From Mantis religiosa (Eukaryota > Arthropoda > Insecta > Mantodea > Mantidae), in the NCBI GenBank assembly GCA_030765055.1, contig CM060952.1:172942309-173006308 (forward strand): a DNA stretch of 64,000 bases. Direction: 5' to 3'. Position numbers and translations under genes: made by a program. Each line of letters starts with the position of its first letter. The stretch's first letter is position 1. The notes under the pieces were generated by a model. It was not told where the DNA came from. It saw only the letters and a list, made by a program, of their open reading frames with translations, and made no database searches. Shown here in pieces: positions 45,912 through 57,229 of the stretch.

Positions 45912-46834
45912 TAAGTTTCGCTACCCTAAGGTGCTGTAAAGTGATTATTTTATATAGAGATGTTAAAGCAAATCAAACATGCTTGTGCCTAGAAATGATT
46001 TCATTTATTTATAACTGTTACGATGGAAAAAGATATGTCGTGTTGCAGCCAGCTGATTTTCAGTTTACAATCTACTTAACATGTTTATTCTTCTACCCAT
46101 TTCTACCTAGCTAAAATACAGACTGTTTAGATTTATCTGAAATCTATATTGTTAAGTAAATACATCGCAGATAAATCTAAAGGGTGTGTACTGTAGCTAA
46201 GAGAACACAAATGTGCAGTACTGTGAAAGTGGCTATGCAAGACATTTTCTGTTGCCTGGTCAATTCACGTCTTGCGAGAAGCAAGCAGAAGTCCTCTAAT
46301 GTTTGTGTTACTTTTAGGTCAACCATTCTCTTATTGGAGTGCGTATATCCCTAGCCCAGCAGGTCACAGAAATTTCGTTATCGGTCCCCAGGTTTACAGC
46401 GTAATCGACGTTGAATGCTTGAAAACAAAGCAAGTGCATGGAGTCATGTATTCACTTACAGAATGTTAGAGAAAGCATCGAGACATTTACTCTATCAGCA
46501 GAGAGTGGTGCACAGAATGCTATATTCTATCCAAAAAAACGCTCTCAAAGTTTCACCGGAAGTGTGTGTATTACCATATACCCGATTTTTAAAGACTGAA
46601 ACCAGGACATTTTGGTTCTTTAAAACACGACTTAACATTTTGATTTTAGTACTTCACATTTAAAATATTTTAATGAATAATAAGACCATTACTTTGGACA
46701 AATTCTCCGAAATCCTTTTGATTTTGGATGACTTGTGGACTAGTAAGCCATACAAGATGACAAAATGGCATGACTTAAACTATGAGTCACCATGAAGCAA
46801 AAATATATTTTTATAGACTATTAACTACATTTCT
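45912..46834. other. unassigned DNA
   Basis: No recognised gene. Open frames at 46272-46663 lack any known domain. Confidence 0.5.
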
Positions 46835-46835
46835 A

Positions 46836-46981
46836 TCTTCCGGGCTTTTAGAATGCATCGATGATACCGACGTTCCGTCAAGCACTGCGCTTAGCATTTT
46901 CAGACTGAGATGATCCGTTGCCTACGCAGGTTAGAACACTTCGAGTATGCCTTCTAGACCACGACCTACAAGCCCGGAAGA
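46836..46981. mobile_element. 146-bp MITE-like element
   Basis: Ends TCTTCCGGGCTTTTAG and, reverse-complemented, TCTTCCGGGCTTGTAG (one mismatch). Flanking TA dinucleotides lie at 46834-46835 and 46982-46983. Noncoding. The size, TIRs and TA target fit a mariner/Tc1-type miniature element. The supplying transposon is not seen here. Confidence 0.7.
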
Positions 46982-46984
46982 TAA

Positions 46985-48526
46985 AAATGTATGTAGTCTG
47001 CACGCCGGCCGCGAAAACTTCAGTTTATACATTTTTTTTTATAGAATATGCTATTTCCGAGATGTATCTTATTGGTTTGAATTTTTCAATAGTTAAGTTT
47101 TTCTCAAAATGAAATTTATTATTTTCTTTGGTGTTTTACTTATTTTTATATTTGGTTTTATTTTCTCACCTGGGCATACAAATATAACGGAATTTAAATA
47201 CCCTATGACAAATCATCAAAGATATGACTTCTAACTAAAATTTCTCTGTTTCGCTATTCCTATTGTGTCTACAAGAAAATACGTATAACCTTGTTTCTAA
47301 AATGTTTTAACTCGATTAGTGTATAGCAGACGAAGAACACGCCTTTTGAAGGGTAGTTTGCTGAGGAATGGGTATAAAAACTGATATGGATGCAGTAAAA
47401 TTATATTTTATTTACCTGTGTTAACAAAACGAGCAGAAGACTTATTAATGGTGTCATTTTGGGGTTCTAACCACCCTTATATTTCTATTCTATTGCTGCA
47501 TACTAAAGAGCAAAACAGTTCCTACGCTCACATCAGTATTTGTGCACTTTGTGCAATGCTTAAAATTGCCTTGCTTCATTTGTCCATAATGAACATTTTA
47601 AATTATATCCCTTCATCATTTGTTATTGAAATACTTTTTATTCTACTGTATATATTGAATGAGATCCATTAAACTGCTGATTATATTCTCTGTTTATTAA
47701 AAATCATTGCAGAATTTTATTAATTGGCCAAGTAATGTTTGTATATGGTTCATATTTGTATTTGGAAATAAATTAGTTACCTGAGGCAGCAGTTTTATAT
47801 AAGGTAAATGTAACTTAAAATATCTATTAAACAGGGTAGAATAAAATCAATAACTTACTTGGATTATGACATAGGGTCAAACAAATTTAGACCTTAAAAA
47901 GTCATTTAAAGACCCACAGTGATTAAGTGAGTTGGAAAGTAAAGGGCTAACCTTCTCCGGCAGTAGATAGTAGAGAAGGGCAATAGTCTGCCCCTTCATT
48001 AATTTATTACTGTCGCTTACCCCTTGCCGACCCACCCTATCTGAAGGTAAAAGCGTGCGTTATATGCTGGAGGTGAAGGTGTGCAGGGCAGATCAATAAT
48101 TAGAAACATCCGCAAGATAGCCACCTCAACTATGCAGTCGGTTCTTTAACCACTGCAAGCGGATTTCCTTTTCGATGCTTTGTTCGTAACATTCCGGAAA
48201 GAAGAGGAATATTGCAGATTTGAACTTACGGTAATTCGATTATTAGATTTTAACTAGATACAGGGGTTGTTATAGTATCTAAACTTGTAAGCATCTTCAG
48301 AGATGTCAATCTTGAACAAAACACAACAAACATCATCTTATTATATCTTGTCATTATTGAATCACGATTAGTGATTGGTCGGTATTTTCTAACTTCTTTG
48401 GAAGCATGTATGTCTCCAAAAATTAGCTAATGACTACCAAAAACCTCTTCAATTTATATTAATTTTATAGAGATTATCTAATATTCTAACATAACAAATA
48501 TGACAGAAAAGGAGAAAAGTGAATAT
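46985..48526. other. unassigned DNA
   Basis: AT-rich with no recognised gene. The 47940-48180 part is GC-richer and may be an old tRNA-like repeat (CCACTGCAAGCGGATT). Support is insufficient to call. Confidence 0.45.
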
Positions 48527-48537
48527 TTGCACGATGC

Positions 48538-48737
48538 AGGCCGCGCCGCGGCTCAGTGGTTAGACCGCTTGGCTCTCACCAAGGCGGCCCGGATTCGATC
48601 TCAGGCGACCGCAACCGGGATATCCGGTTTCCCCCGCCATCTCATTCCACCGGTGCTCCATCTTCATCTCATGTATCATCAGTGCCATCGCCTGCGGTGC
48701 CGTATGTAGTAAAAGTGGGCGTTAAACACTACACACA
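48538..48737 (+). mobile_element. SINE family C copy with target duplication
   Basis: tRNA-like head with A-box-like CGGCTCAGTGGTTAGACCG, anticodon-arm-like CTTGG/CCAAG and B-box-like GGATTCGATCTCAGG. The body has CACCGGTGCTCCATCTTCAT and ends GGGCGTTAAACACTACACACA. A perfect 11-bp repeat TTGCACGATGC flanks it (48527-48537, 48738-48748). A reverse relative lies at 23165-23425. Confidence 0.9.
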
Positions 48738-48749
48738 TTGCACGATGCG

Positions 48750-49160
48750 ATTACTAAGTTCTTGTGGTGGACAAAGGTAAGAGCATGGAGTTTTTGCTAT
48801 GGTTAGGCCAGTGAGCCATATAATTTTTACGATATATGTTATCTTCTCTTTGAGAACGGACGATCAAGATATCCATTATGTACTATGACGTACACGATGG
48901 GAAAATTTTCCCCGCGACTCTCGACTTTCTCTTGCAGTTGAGAGAACCCTCAGAACAGATTACTATATACTTTAAAGGCCATATATAATGACAATCTCAT
49001 CCATCCTTACTAAACTAGGTTGATGTACTCATAGTTATCAAGTGATAGGGAACTCTTTTTCCGATAGAAAACATAATTCTTTTTGGCTTTGTATGAAACC
49101 TTCCATGAAACTTAAATCTGCGCATTTCCTTTAGTATGTAGATGGGTAATGGTATCCCAT
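48750..49160. other. unassigned DNA
   Basis: No recognised feature. Confidence 0.5.
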
Positions 49161-49161
49161 C

Positions 49162-49398
49162 CTGCCCGCCTCGGTAGCGTATATGCAAGCCTGTCTGTCT
49201 TACCTTCCAAGAGGTACTGAGTTCGAATATCGGTCAGGGTGATTTACCTGGATAAGATTTTTCCGGGGTTTTCCCTTATCCGAAAGACGAATTTTGGTCA
49301 ACTCTAAGCTCCATGGAACCCGGACTCACTGGAGCATCATTTCACTCATTTCATTCATCGTCCGATATGACAAAGTTGGAGGAAGTAAATTAAAAGAA
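49162..49398 (+). mobile_element. SINE family A copy
   Basis: Forward copy: GCCCGCCTCGGTAGCGTA, a drifted B-box GAGTTCGAATATC, GGATAAG...CTTATCC, CTCTAAGCTCCATGGA and CCGATATGAC, ending GGAGGAAGTAAATTAAAA. No clear target duplication was seen. Confidence 0.87.
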
Positions 49399-49399
49399 T

Positions 49400-51350
49400 C
49401 CACCCTAAACCACAGGCAAATTATATGTGATGTTTTTAACTCAAGGCATTCAATTTAGTAGTGCACTATTTTATCAGTACAGCTTTTGAAAAAAATTGCA
49501 TTCGGCAGGTATATGGGACTAACTATATTTATATTTTGGAACCAGGCAATACTTACTTTTCCTGTGCCATTATTTCTTCATATTAGTGTGAGCTATTAAT
49601 TAACTCATTTAAGAAAGTCACCAAAAGAAAATTGTTTCATAGAAATGAATAAAAATGACAAGGGATTTTGAACCTCAAAAACAACAATGCAATACTCTAA
49701 TGCAGTACTCTGAGCAGTACTCTAATGCAAATTGTTATGAAACATTTAAAAAGGGACTTAATTTAAAATTTCAATTCATTCTTTAATTGATATTGAAGGC
49801 TGAAATGATGATTCCGGAAATGTCATAAAATACGCTAGGGATTAAGATATTCCTAATGAGTTAATAAGGGAGTCCAGAGTCCTTCCGTAGTGGCTTCTTT
49901 TTATTAGAAATTGTATAGACATGAGTAATTTAATGTGTATATCATTAAGTATACAGCGCATTATATCATTAGCGTTCACATGTAAGGCATGTGAAACGTG
50001 TTAGTAATAAAAATGTGTTATTCTTGAATACTTTGTAATAGCTCCTGAAAAGTTACACTATTCCTTGCATATTATTACTACGGCTTGGTTCTTTTGATTA
50101 CCAATTATATATAGACTTTCGCTATGGATGGCATTTTAATGCGTATTCCGTAAAGAAATAATTAAATATCTAAGAAATATGAATTCATAATTATATGAAC
50201 AAATAATCACCACAATAAAATACGATAATTATAATATGAAATAATATGTTTCTTCAACGAAGATAAATCAAAGTTAAACAAAAGTGATGCAATATCACAT
50301 TTTTGCTTCCGAAAAGTTAGGTATGCTAAAGAACGTTTTTATGGGTATAATTTAAAATGCATCAAGTAAGAGCAGTTTTAATACAATAAATGTGCTTCTA
50401 AATTCATAGTAAAAATCATTAATGGATTATTAATGCAATAAAAATGATAAAGAAAGCAATTTCAAAGAACCATAGCACGATACTGACCGGAGATATCAAG
50501 TTTTCCGTTGAACAATTATGGATTTAAATGTCTATGTCAGTGCTAAACTGACAACAGAAATTTGCCTTAAATACGCTCGTTAAAGGATGTATGTTGGTAT
50601 AGAGAATCTGGAATGCCCTTTACAACACAGTTGTCTACTTGTTAGTACATAAAGACCTTTATAACTTTAGGAACTTTGATGTACCAGTTCTTTGATACAG
50701 TTATATTCAGGACGACCGGAGTAACTCCATAATATGGCAGTATCATTAAAGATTTGATCCTGTTTGCTACAGTCCTTTTGCTTTATGTGCAGCAGCCTCT
50801 TTTGTTGACAATGAGAGACACCAGTTCTGCCTGAGCACTCTCCCCCCTGCTTCGACCACTGGAAGTTCAATTGCACTGCCATCATTTCTTTCAGGATACA
50901 TATATCTCTTTGTTGCTTTAAATAATACCACAAGTAGCGCAAACCTGCACAATTGTTCAGTTACTATATATTTTGTTGTTTCATTACCGTTACATAAAAT
51001 ATTCTTTTTACAATACAAACGTTATGGAGTGTCACTTAAGTTTCTGAGCTACAGCTCTGAAAGATATCAGGACTCATATGTATTCAAAACACTCCATGAT
51101 GTTAACTGTGAAGTGGATTTTCAGATTGGAGAAACGGTTATAATTATATTTACTTAATAGACACCTGATAATAACTCACATTTACCAATTGCCCAGGACA
51201 AGAAGGCAAGCTAGAGGAATGTGTAGCGTAATCACGTTTGCTGGCCACACGGTGTATATGCTCGTCTTCCAAGTATGACAAGGATGGAAGGTTCGTTTAA
51301 AATACACAACTGTTGTCACACAGCTCACCTATAGATAATATCTATCGCTG
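49400..51350. other. unassigned AT-rich DNA
   Basis: Very AT-rich for the most part. A minus-strand open block at 50667-51018 overlaps in two frames and has no domain I know. Short direct repeats of CAGTACTCTAATGCA occur at about 49693-49731. Confidence 0.5.
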
Positions 51351-51365
51351 CATTTACTGCAACAA

Positions 51366-51418
51366 GGGGCCCAAATGACCTTGTTGTCGACGGGCCCTTA
51401 AACACCACACACTCACAC
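51366..51418 (+). mobile_element. 53-bp retroposed fragment with target duplication
   Basis: A tiny insert (GGGCCCAAATGACC... CTTAAACACCACACACTCAC) between perfect 13-bp repeats TTTACTGCAACAA (51353-51365 and 51419-51431). Its end resembles the TTAAACACTACACACA end of SINE family C. I read it as the 3' tip of a related SINE. Confidence 0.7.
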
Positions 51419-51431
51419 TTTACTGCAACAA

Positions 51432-52840
51432 ACATTATAGATCTGGCAGCATGGGTGACTCATATGCACTCTCATATACTCATTTCCTAGTAAACAGATC
51501 CGTTACCAGAGCAGATAAACAGTTCAAACTTCTCTGCCCTTTGCGGCAAAACCGCATACCAGTGTTAAATTGATTTGGTTCTAATTGGAGCTATGAGTTC
51601 TCTTATCCTCGGGTAAATGGTTGTGTGAAATGGATTTTGGTGGTTGTTGGCTACACAGTCGTATTAATAACACTTTGTTTGTTGCAGAATTATTTGGTTT
51701 AATTCTTACTAAGTTTGCTTATCGGCTTGGATCGGTGACCACCTGTTAGTAAAATTTCTAACAAATTCAATTTTACTTGAAACCCTGGATTACTTGTTTA
51801 AAGCTACTTCTGCGCGGTTTCTATTTCCCGTTTATACGGCGACTACTTTGCTCTAATAAACTTCTAATGCTGCTTCCACTTACGCTGGTTGCGCTATTCT
51901 TAACTTCCCTACATTTCATACTTATAAATCTTCGCTTCTCTTCTTAATGCTCATGAACACGTCCTTCCTGTCGTAGTATCACATTTTAAGTAAGTTTTTC
52001 TTACTTCACGATTCAGTTCGAACCTTATTCTGATCCCCTCTCTAAATTTATCACATGACCAAACTAGCTCACCCTTCTCAAATGTTACATTATTATTGGT
52101 TTCTCATTTATTTCGAATGTTTGCATTGGTTTGCAAAACTCATTTAACTCATTGACGTTCAGCCCACCCTGAGTTGGGGAACGCCTACCCTGAGTTGTTT
52201 GTAACGGTATACATCGTTATCAAATTAGCGAAGTAAATCTCTTCAGTGCTCATGCTCAACTGCATTTTGAAATCCATTTGTCCCAACACAATCCTGGCTG
52301 AAGGTATACTATAGTTCCCAGATACTGAACTTTTCCTAGCACAAAGAAGGTAACGGTCCTTCCTTCCTGTCTCTCCGACGTATACAGATTTTTACAAGAA
52401 TGTTTTCTCTTTCTTGCCTGGATGCTCGTATATATGTTATATTAAATAATATTCTTCCCTTCTTATTCTTTAAGTCAACCGCTATTTTAATCTTTACTCT
52501 ATCCATTCTATTTTCTTATTATTATAACAAAATTTTATATCAGTTTAATAAAGAAGCTTTATTAATTTATCTTCTGTTTTAATTATCTGATTTCGGCTAA
52601 TTCGCCGCCTCCTAATCGCTGCCTGATACTGCGGTTACACCTTCATACCCCTCTAGCCTTCTTGTCGTAGGCATACAGTACTTTAACAAAGGAAAATGGA
52701 CTTCAAATCATTTCAAAAATTTTACTTTTGTGTAGGACACAAAATATTTGATAATACTGAATACTAATAATGCAATAATACTGAATATTTCGCTCAGATT
52801 CTATCACTAAATAATCTTATTTTGTATTATAAACATCATT
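51432..52840. other. unassigned DNA
   Basis: No recognised gene. A short direct repeat ACCCTGAGTTG lies near 52168-52199. Confidence 0.5.
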
Positions 52841-52852
52841 AAGCAATTCCTA

Positions 52853-53137
52853 ATGTTTTTTTTTGCTTGTTCCATTTATACCCCGCCTTTAACTACTATG
52901 GTCATATCGGCGGCCGTTATCCTTTGGAACATATCGAAGCTGTTAACTCGTATTCGTTAGGTTTTTTTAATCATTACATCACGCACAAGTTCACACTCTC
53001 ATTCCTACTTCCATACTTTGGGGAATAAGGGGAATTATCTTGGCAGGAGAAAAATCCCCACCCCCACCACCGGGAATCGAACCCGGGACCCCTAGCACTG
53101 CAGGCAGGTGCTCTACCGACTGAGATATGGGGCCAGC
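52853..53137 (-). mobile_element. SINE family B copy with target duplication
   Basis: Reverse copy of the family at 9340-9619. The minus strand opens with CCCATATCTCAGTCGGTAGA (A-box region), then GGGTTCGATTCCCGG (B-box) and GGGGATTTTTCTCCTG, and ends in an A-rich tail (T-run at 52856-52864 on plus). CAATTCCTA flanks it (52844-52852 and 53138-53146). Confidence 0.88.
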
Positions 53138-53269
53138 CAATTCCTATTTTTATCCTGGGCCCTTTTTATAGTATAATCTGATACATTCAATTACAACAGA
53201 GGAATCAGAGGAAAATTTAGAACAGAGTTTAGTCCTAAAATTTGGTATAAGTATCACACAAGTATTACG

Positions 53270-53775
53270 TTATACCAGTGGAATGACTCATTCGAGAGGC
53301 CCGAGTTCAATTACCGTTGCCAAGTGTGCATGACCCATGGGTTTTTTCATGTCTTTTTTTCCGGATCGCCAGGCGAAGGTTTGGTAAGTTAATTACATTC
53401 CCCGAATTTACTGGCCCTCCATTTCATCTCCATTAAAAGTTTAGAAGTGACAGGGATGTCTCGGCGTTGCAAGGCGGATGATAGGTCTGGGAAAAATTTC
53501 CTCAACCAGTGGGATGGTCTCCGTCTTTGAACCCGGTTTGGTGGGGAATTTCCGGAGCATAGTAGGGTGAGATTCTGGTTGCTCTGGCCAGCCGCGGAGT
53601 TTCCAACTGGTAAAGTGTAGGGACCCTGTCCTCTGCACTGTCGAGACTCCTTGGGACTTCCACCCTCTATCTTCTCTCACCTCATCTTTCCTCCCGGGGT
53701 TGTCCCATTTGGGGGCATAGGTACAAGTGACCAGTTTGGAACATCGTGCGGAATCCCCTCCGTATCGTAGGCCAG
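53270..53775 (+). mobile_element. SINE-like family D copy, diverged
   Basis: The head is degenerate (GAGTTCAATTACC as B-box). The body has CCTCCATTTCATCTCCATTA, GATGTCTCGGCGTTGCAAGG, CCCTGTCCTCTGCACTGTCG, CCTCCCGGGGTTGTCCCA and AATCCCCTCCGTATCG, in the same order as 38364-38905. Confidence 0.78.
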
Positions 53776-54017
53776 TCCAGTCCAGGCCAGTCAGTATATC
53801 ATTGTAGCTGGTTTGGAAGGTATTTCATTTTATTAGGTCTTGTTTCCTGCTTGGTATGCAATATTCCTTTTCTGAGAAGTAGCAATAACCATTTTGTACT
53901 CCATAATGTCCTAAAAGAAAAGTCAAATCCTTCTTTGTAAGTTTATTTTAATATATGCAAAACGACGCTATCAGGACCGCATCTGCGCTGCCGTTATGTT
54001 GGAATTTTGTCGCTCAG

Positions 54018-54160
54018 TGATATGCCAGTAAATCTACTGACACAGGACTATGACTACTAAGTGCATTTAAAATCATCGGTATGGGCTAGATTTAAACTCA
54101 CGACTTCGGAATCCGTAGACAGCCTCTAACCAATTCAGCTACTCAGACTAACTGAGTTTC
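54018..54160 (-). mobile_element. tRNA-like SINE fragment
   Basis: Minus strand: A-box-like TAGCTGAATTGGTTAGAGG and B-box-like CGTGAGTTTAAATCTAG, spaced as in a tRNA (54085-54150). The body CCAGTAAATCTACTGACACAGG is shared in diverged form with 33585-33665. It belongs to a family distinct from A-E. Confidence 0.6.
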
Positions 54161-54429
54161 TCTTATGACTCTAACATGCTGGTATTTCAAAGGTTCAGTC
54201 AGATGTTTGAAATCTTTAAAACATTGACCGTTAAATTAGAAGCTTATTTAGAAGCCATATCTATCGGGAGGAAAAGGGGTTTTCAATAGTGAAAGAATTA
54301 AGAATATGAGTTACAAAATACTAGATTAGATTTCACTCCTCACAAATGCCCACACACACATACATTTAAATATTCTCTCTATAATATTAGTACAAACTGT
54401 CTAAACGATAATGTTTAGGTGTTTTGAAA

Positions 54430-54537
54430 ATGAACGCTAAGATCCCTAAACATACTTTGCGTGATCTGACGAAGGATTTTGACATCCGGTTTGTAGGCAA
54501 TTGGATCAACATATGTCACGAAGAAAACGAGGGAGAG
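54430..54537 (+). CDS. candidate short exon or small ORF (unknown)
   Basis: An ATG at 54430 opens 36 codons (MNAKIPKHTLRDLTKDFDIR, FVGNWINICHEENEGE) ending exactly at a GAGAG/GTATGT donor-like site (54538). Unspliced, the frame stops at about 54574. A TTTAG acceptor-like site lies at 54413-54417, and a TAA upstream in frame limits extension. Composition is more codon-like than its flanks. I recognise no family, and chance cannot be excluded. Confidence 0.22.
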
Positions 54538-54579
54538 GTATGTGCATGGCGAATACTTCTTTTTACGTCTAGTTAAGCA

Positions 54580-56420
54580 AGACTTCGGAGAGAATCGATT
54601 CCCTATAACGAGATGCGCAGATGTTTGTTCTTTGTGTCTTATTGTCGGTCATTACTTAGGGATTTTCTATTTAAACAAATTATTTGCTACCCATATATCA
54701 CCCGTAGGTATTCATGGGATATTTACTTTGCTGTGCAATTTATATATTTTTATTCAACTGTGTGGAAGATGCTCTTCAGGAATTCTGCAGCTTTCGCTGT
54801 GTTGAAATTAGTCTTCAAAACCACTGGCAGGGGGACTGAACTTAGTACAGCTGGTCGATCTCCTGAATGCAGCGTGCATTCTGTCATTAAATTTCGGGTC
54901 GTCTGTGGAGGTTTTACGGGGCAGCGACATAATGGCGAGTCTCTTAGGTTCATTTTGTGGAGGTAAGATTGAAAACGGCCGTGAATTGTAAAAAAATAAA
55001 GTGCTATGTGAACTTTTTGTATAATATGTTGAGGATGAAACGTTTGGTATGGAAGGCATCATTGGATTTAGTTTAGAAGGAACTCCAAATCGTATTACAG
55101 TAGTATTTTAACAGCTGTTTGATCCAGGTTAAGGGAATACATTTGTAATCTAGTGTGATCCTGTAGCTGGCAGCAATCTTTGGTGGGATAGTCGGCTGTT
55201 TCAGTTGCTTGCAGTCCTGCATAACATTTGATGTATGACTTAAGGGTTGCACCTTTTTATAACTCTCTGACACATCATTTGGGATGAACATTTAGTGACT
55301 TACGGGATTTCTCCAGTCGTGCCTTATATTGGTAACATGCCTTTTCAGTCACCATAGGTTAGCTGTTTCTTATCTATTTACCAGTTCCAATATTATGTTT
55401 CCTTGACGAGAATTATTCGTAAACACCAAAGCTGTAATTGAATTTGTCATTCATGATTGCTTCACAAACCATTAATTTAAGTTTATTTTTAGTGACTAGA
55501 AAAATGTCAAAAAGCGCACTAATAATACGATGAATTGAAGAACGAAATGTACCAGTTCTGCATAAATGACTGTGTTTAATAATGTTTTGATTATTGTTTT
55601 TCGTAAAAGAAATCATCAAACTGAGAGAGTAGTATGAAGAAAGGAGGAGTATACATCATTAGGACTTACTGACGTGGAGTATGTTTGTAAAGCCTTATAT
55701 CAACAGCATCAGTAACCCAAAAGGTTACTTGTGGAGTTAAGTAATGAGATTTAAATTACACTAAGGTAATCTCAACACGTTTTATGTGTCGAGAGATTTA
55801 ACTCACGGCAGCAGTGGAGTACTTCTGCTGCAGGCCGCGTCAGAAGGCACGACTGCCTCCATGGGGACTGAATGAAATATTATCTCTGGGTCATTCGCCA
55901 CGAAACGGAGCAGATTTATCACACTCAAAAAGTTATTGTGAGAGATGAATTGCATACCGTATAATAATAACTTAAGGCCACAGCTCACCGGAAGTTAATT
56001 AAGTGGAGAAGCTTGCCTTCATTTGTTTAGCTGCCGTGTGCCGAGCAACTAATCTACCATTTTGGAAGGGGAACCTGACGATTCCAAGCTGTCAAAGGTC
56101 ATCAGAGCCTCTTCCATTGTAGTTCAAGTATTGTGCGGCGAGCGAAGTTTACCACCAGTAATGAATTTTCACCTACGCCATGTGGAGTATTACAGCAATG
56201 TGAGAGAATAGGCATAGTTTAGAATTACTGTGCAGTAGCGTTAGGCAATTTTACTCTGAAAATCTGTGATATACGAAAATGTCCAATAGTATAAATTGGA
56301 TGTCGAAATTGTTAACGGCTCAGATATGTAATTGCATATAAAAATGTCAGTATGATAGTTGCAATATATATAGACTTTGTGCGTCCGTAGAATTAGAAGT
56401 CCAATTTTCCGAAATTCGTT
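54580..56420. other. unassigned DNA
   Basis: No gene identified. 54750-55060 is open in several frames on both strands, without a domain I can name. It could be an old repeat. Confidence 0.45.
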
Positions 56421-56424
56421 ATTT

Positions 56425-56870
56425 CCGTCGAAATACACTGTTCAATTGTCACGTAACAACATTACATCAAATATACACACCACAATCTACCAAGGTCGAT
56501 GACATTAACAATCAGCTCTCGTTACACAGCATTTGTTCACAGCTGTTTACTGTTTACTCACAACTCTCTGCTGTTCTCCGCTTACCTCTCCCGCGACTGT
56601 TTTACAACTGTCCGCTGGCGTTTTAAAACATCTTAAATATCTCATTAATAATTCTAGATACTTCCGGAACAAAAAAGAAATCGAAACAGTCAAGACGTCA
56701 CCAGATTGTTCAATAAGCGTAACTTAATCTGGGGCGGCAAATCCTTTATCTCGCGCTATGTTTATGTGCTTTTTGCAGGATCTTTATTTCCACACTGTCC
56801 GCCTATCAGTTCCTTTGTGTGCGCAAGCCGCCTTATCGCGATCGGGTTCGCGACACTATATATTATAAAT
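56425..56870 (+). repeat. LTR-like dispersed repeat, copy 2
   Basis: Shares ordered blocks with 3680-4140: AAATACACTGTTCA, ACAATCTACCAAGGTCGATG, and CCTATCAGTTCCTTTGTGTG followed by GCAAGCCGCC. Diverged between blocks. No retroviral-type coding lies next to it. An LTR origin is only a possibility. Confidence 0.45.
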
Positions 56871-57229
56871 AATGCATGATGTCTTAAATTTAGCTGTAGA
56901 CATTGCCAGATTATATCACGATGTAATCACCAAATTCCTTAATGTGTCTCAGGTATTACAGCGCTGCTGCAACGCTTTCCATGGATTTATCTTTGTTGAT
57001 AGAAACCTCTCAGATAACGCACTGATTATTCTCCGAAAGGTGAGATGGTTACTGGCGCGTTTCTCAGACCTCTGCTAAGCACCAATAAACGCAGCACTTC
57101 AGCCAATGAATGCGCAGGAATCACAAATGCCAGATACATGTTATGTCCGCGTGGAGTGAAACATAGAGTTGCAATGTCTTCGCTGTTTTCTCTCTGTTTC
57201 ATCACTCATTTTATTCTGTTAGTTTTCTT

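Noticed and set aside
48541..48612. Possible tRNA-Glu-like gene
   Set aside because: It is the head of SINE family C: an 11-bp target duplication brackets the whole 200-bp unit, and the anticodon arm gives a six-base loop.
50667..51018. Two overlapping minus-strand frames as a gene
   Set aside because: No recognisable domain, no splice signals, and neither frame looks clearly coding.
54750..55062. Minus-strand protein-coding block
   Set aside because: Several frames are open at once on both strands and no family was recognised. An old repeat is more likely.
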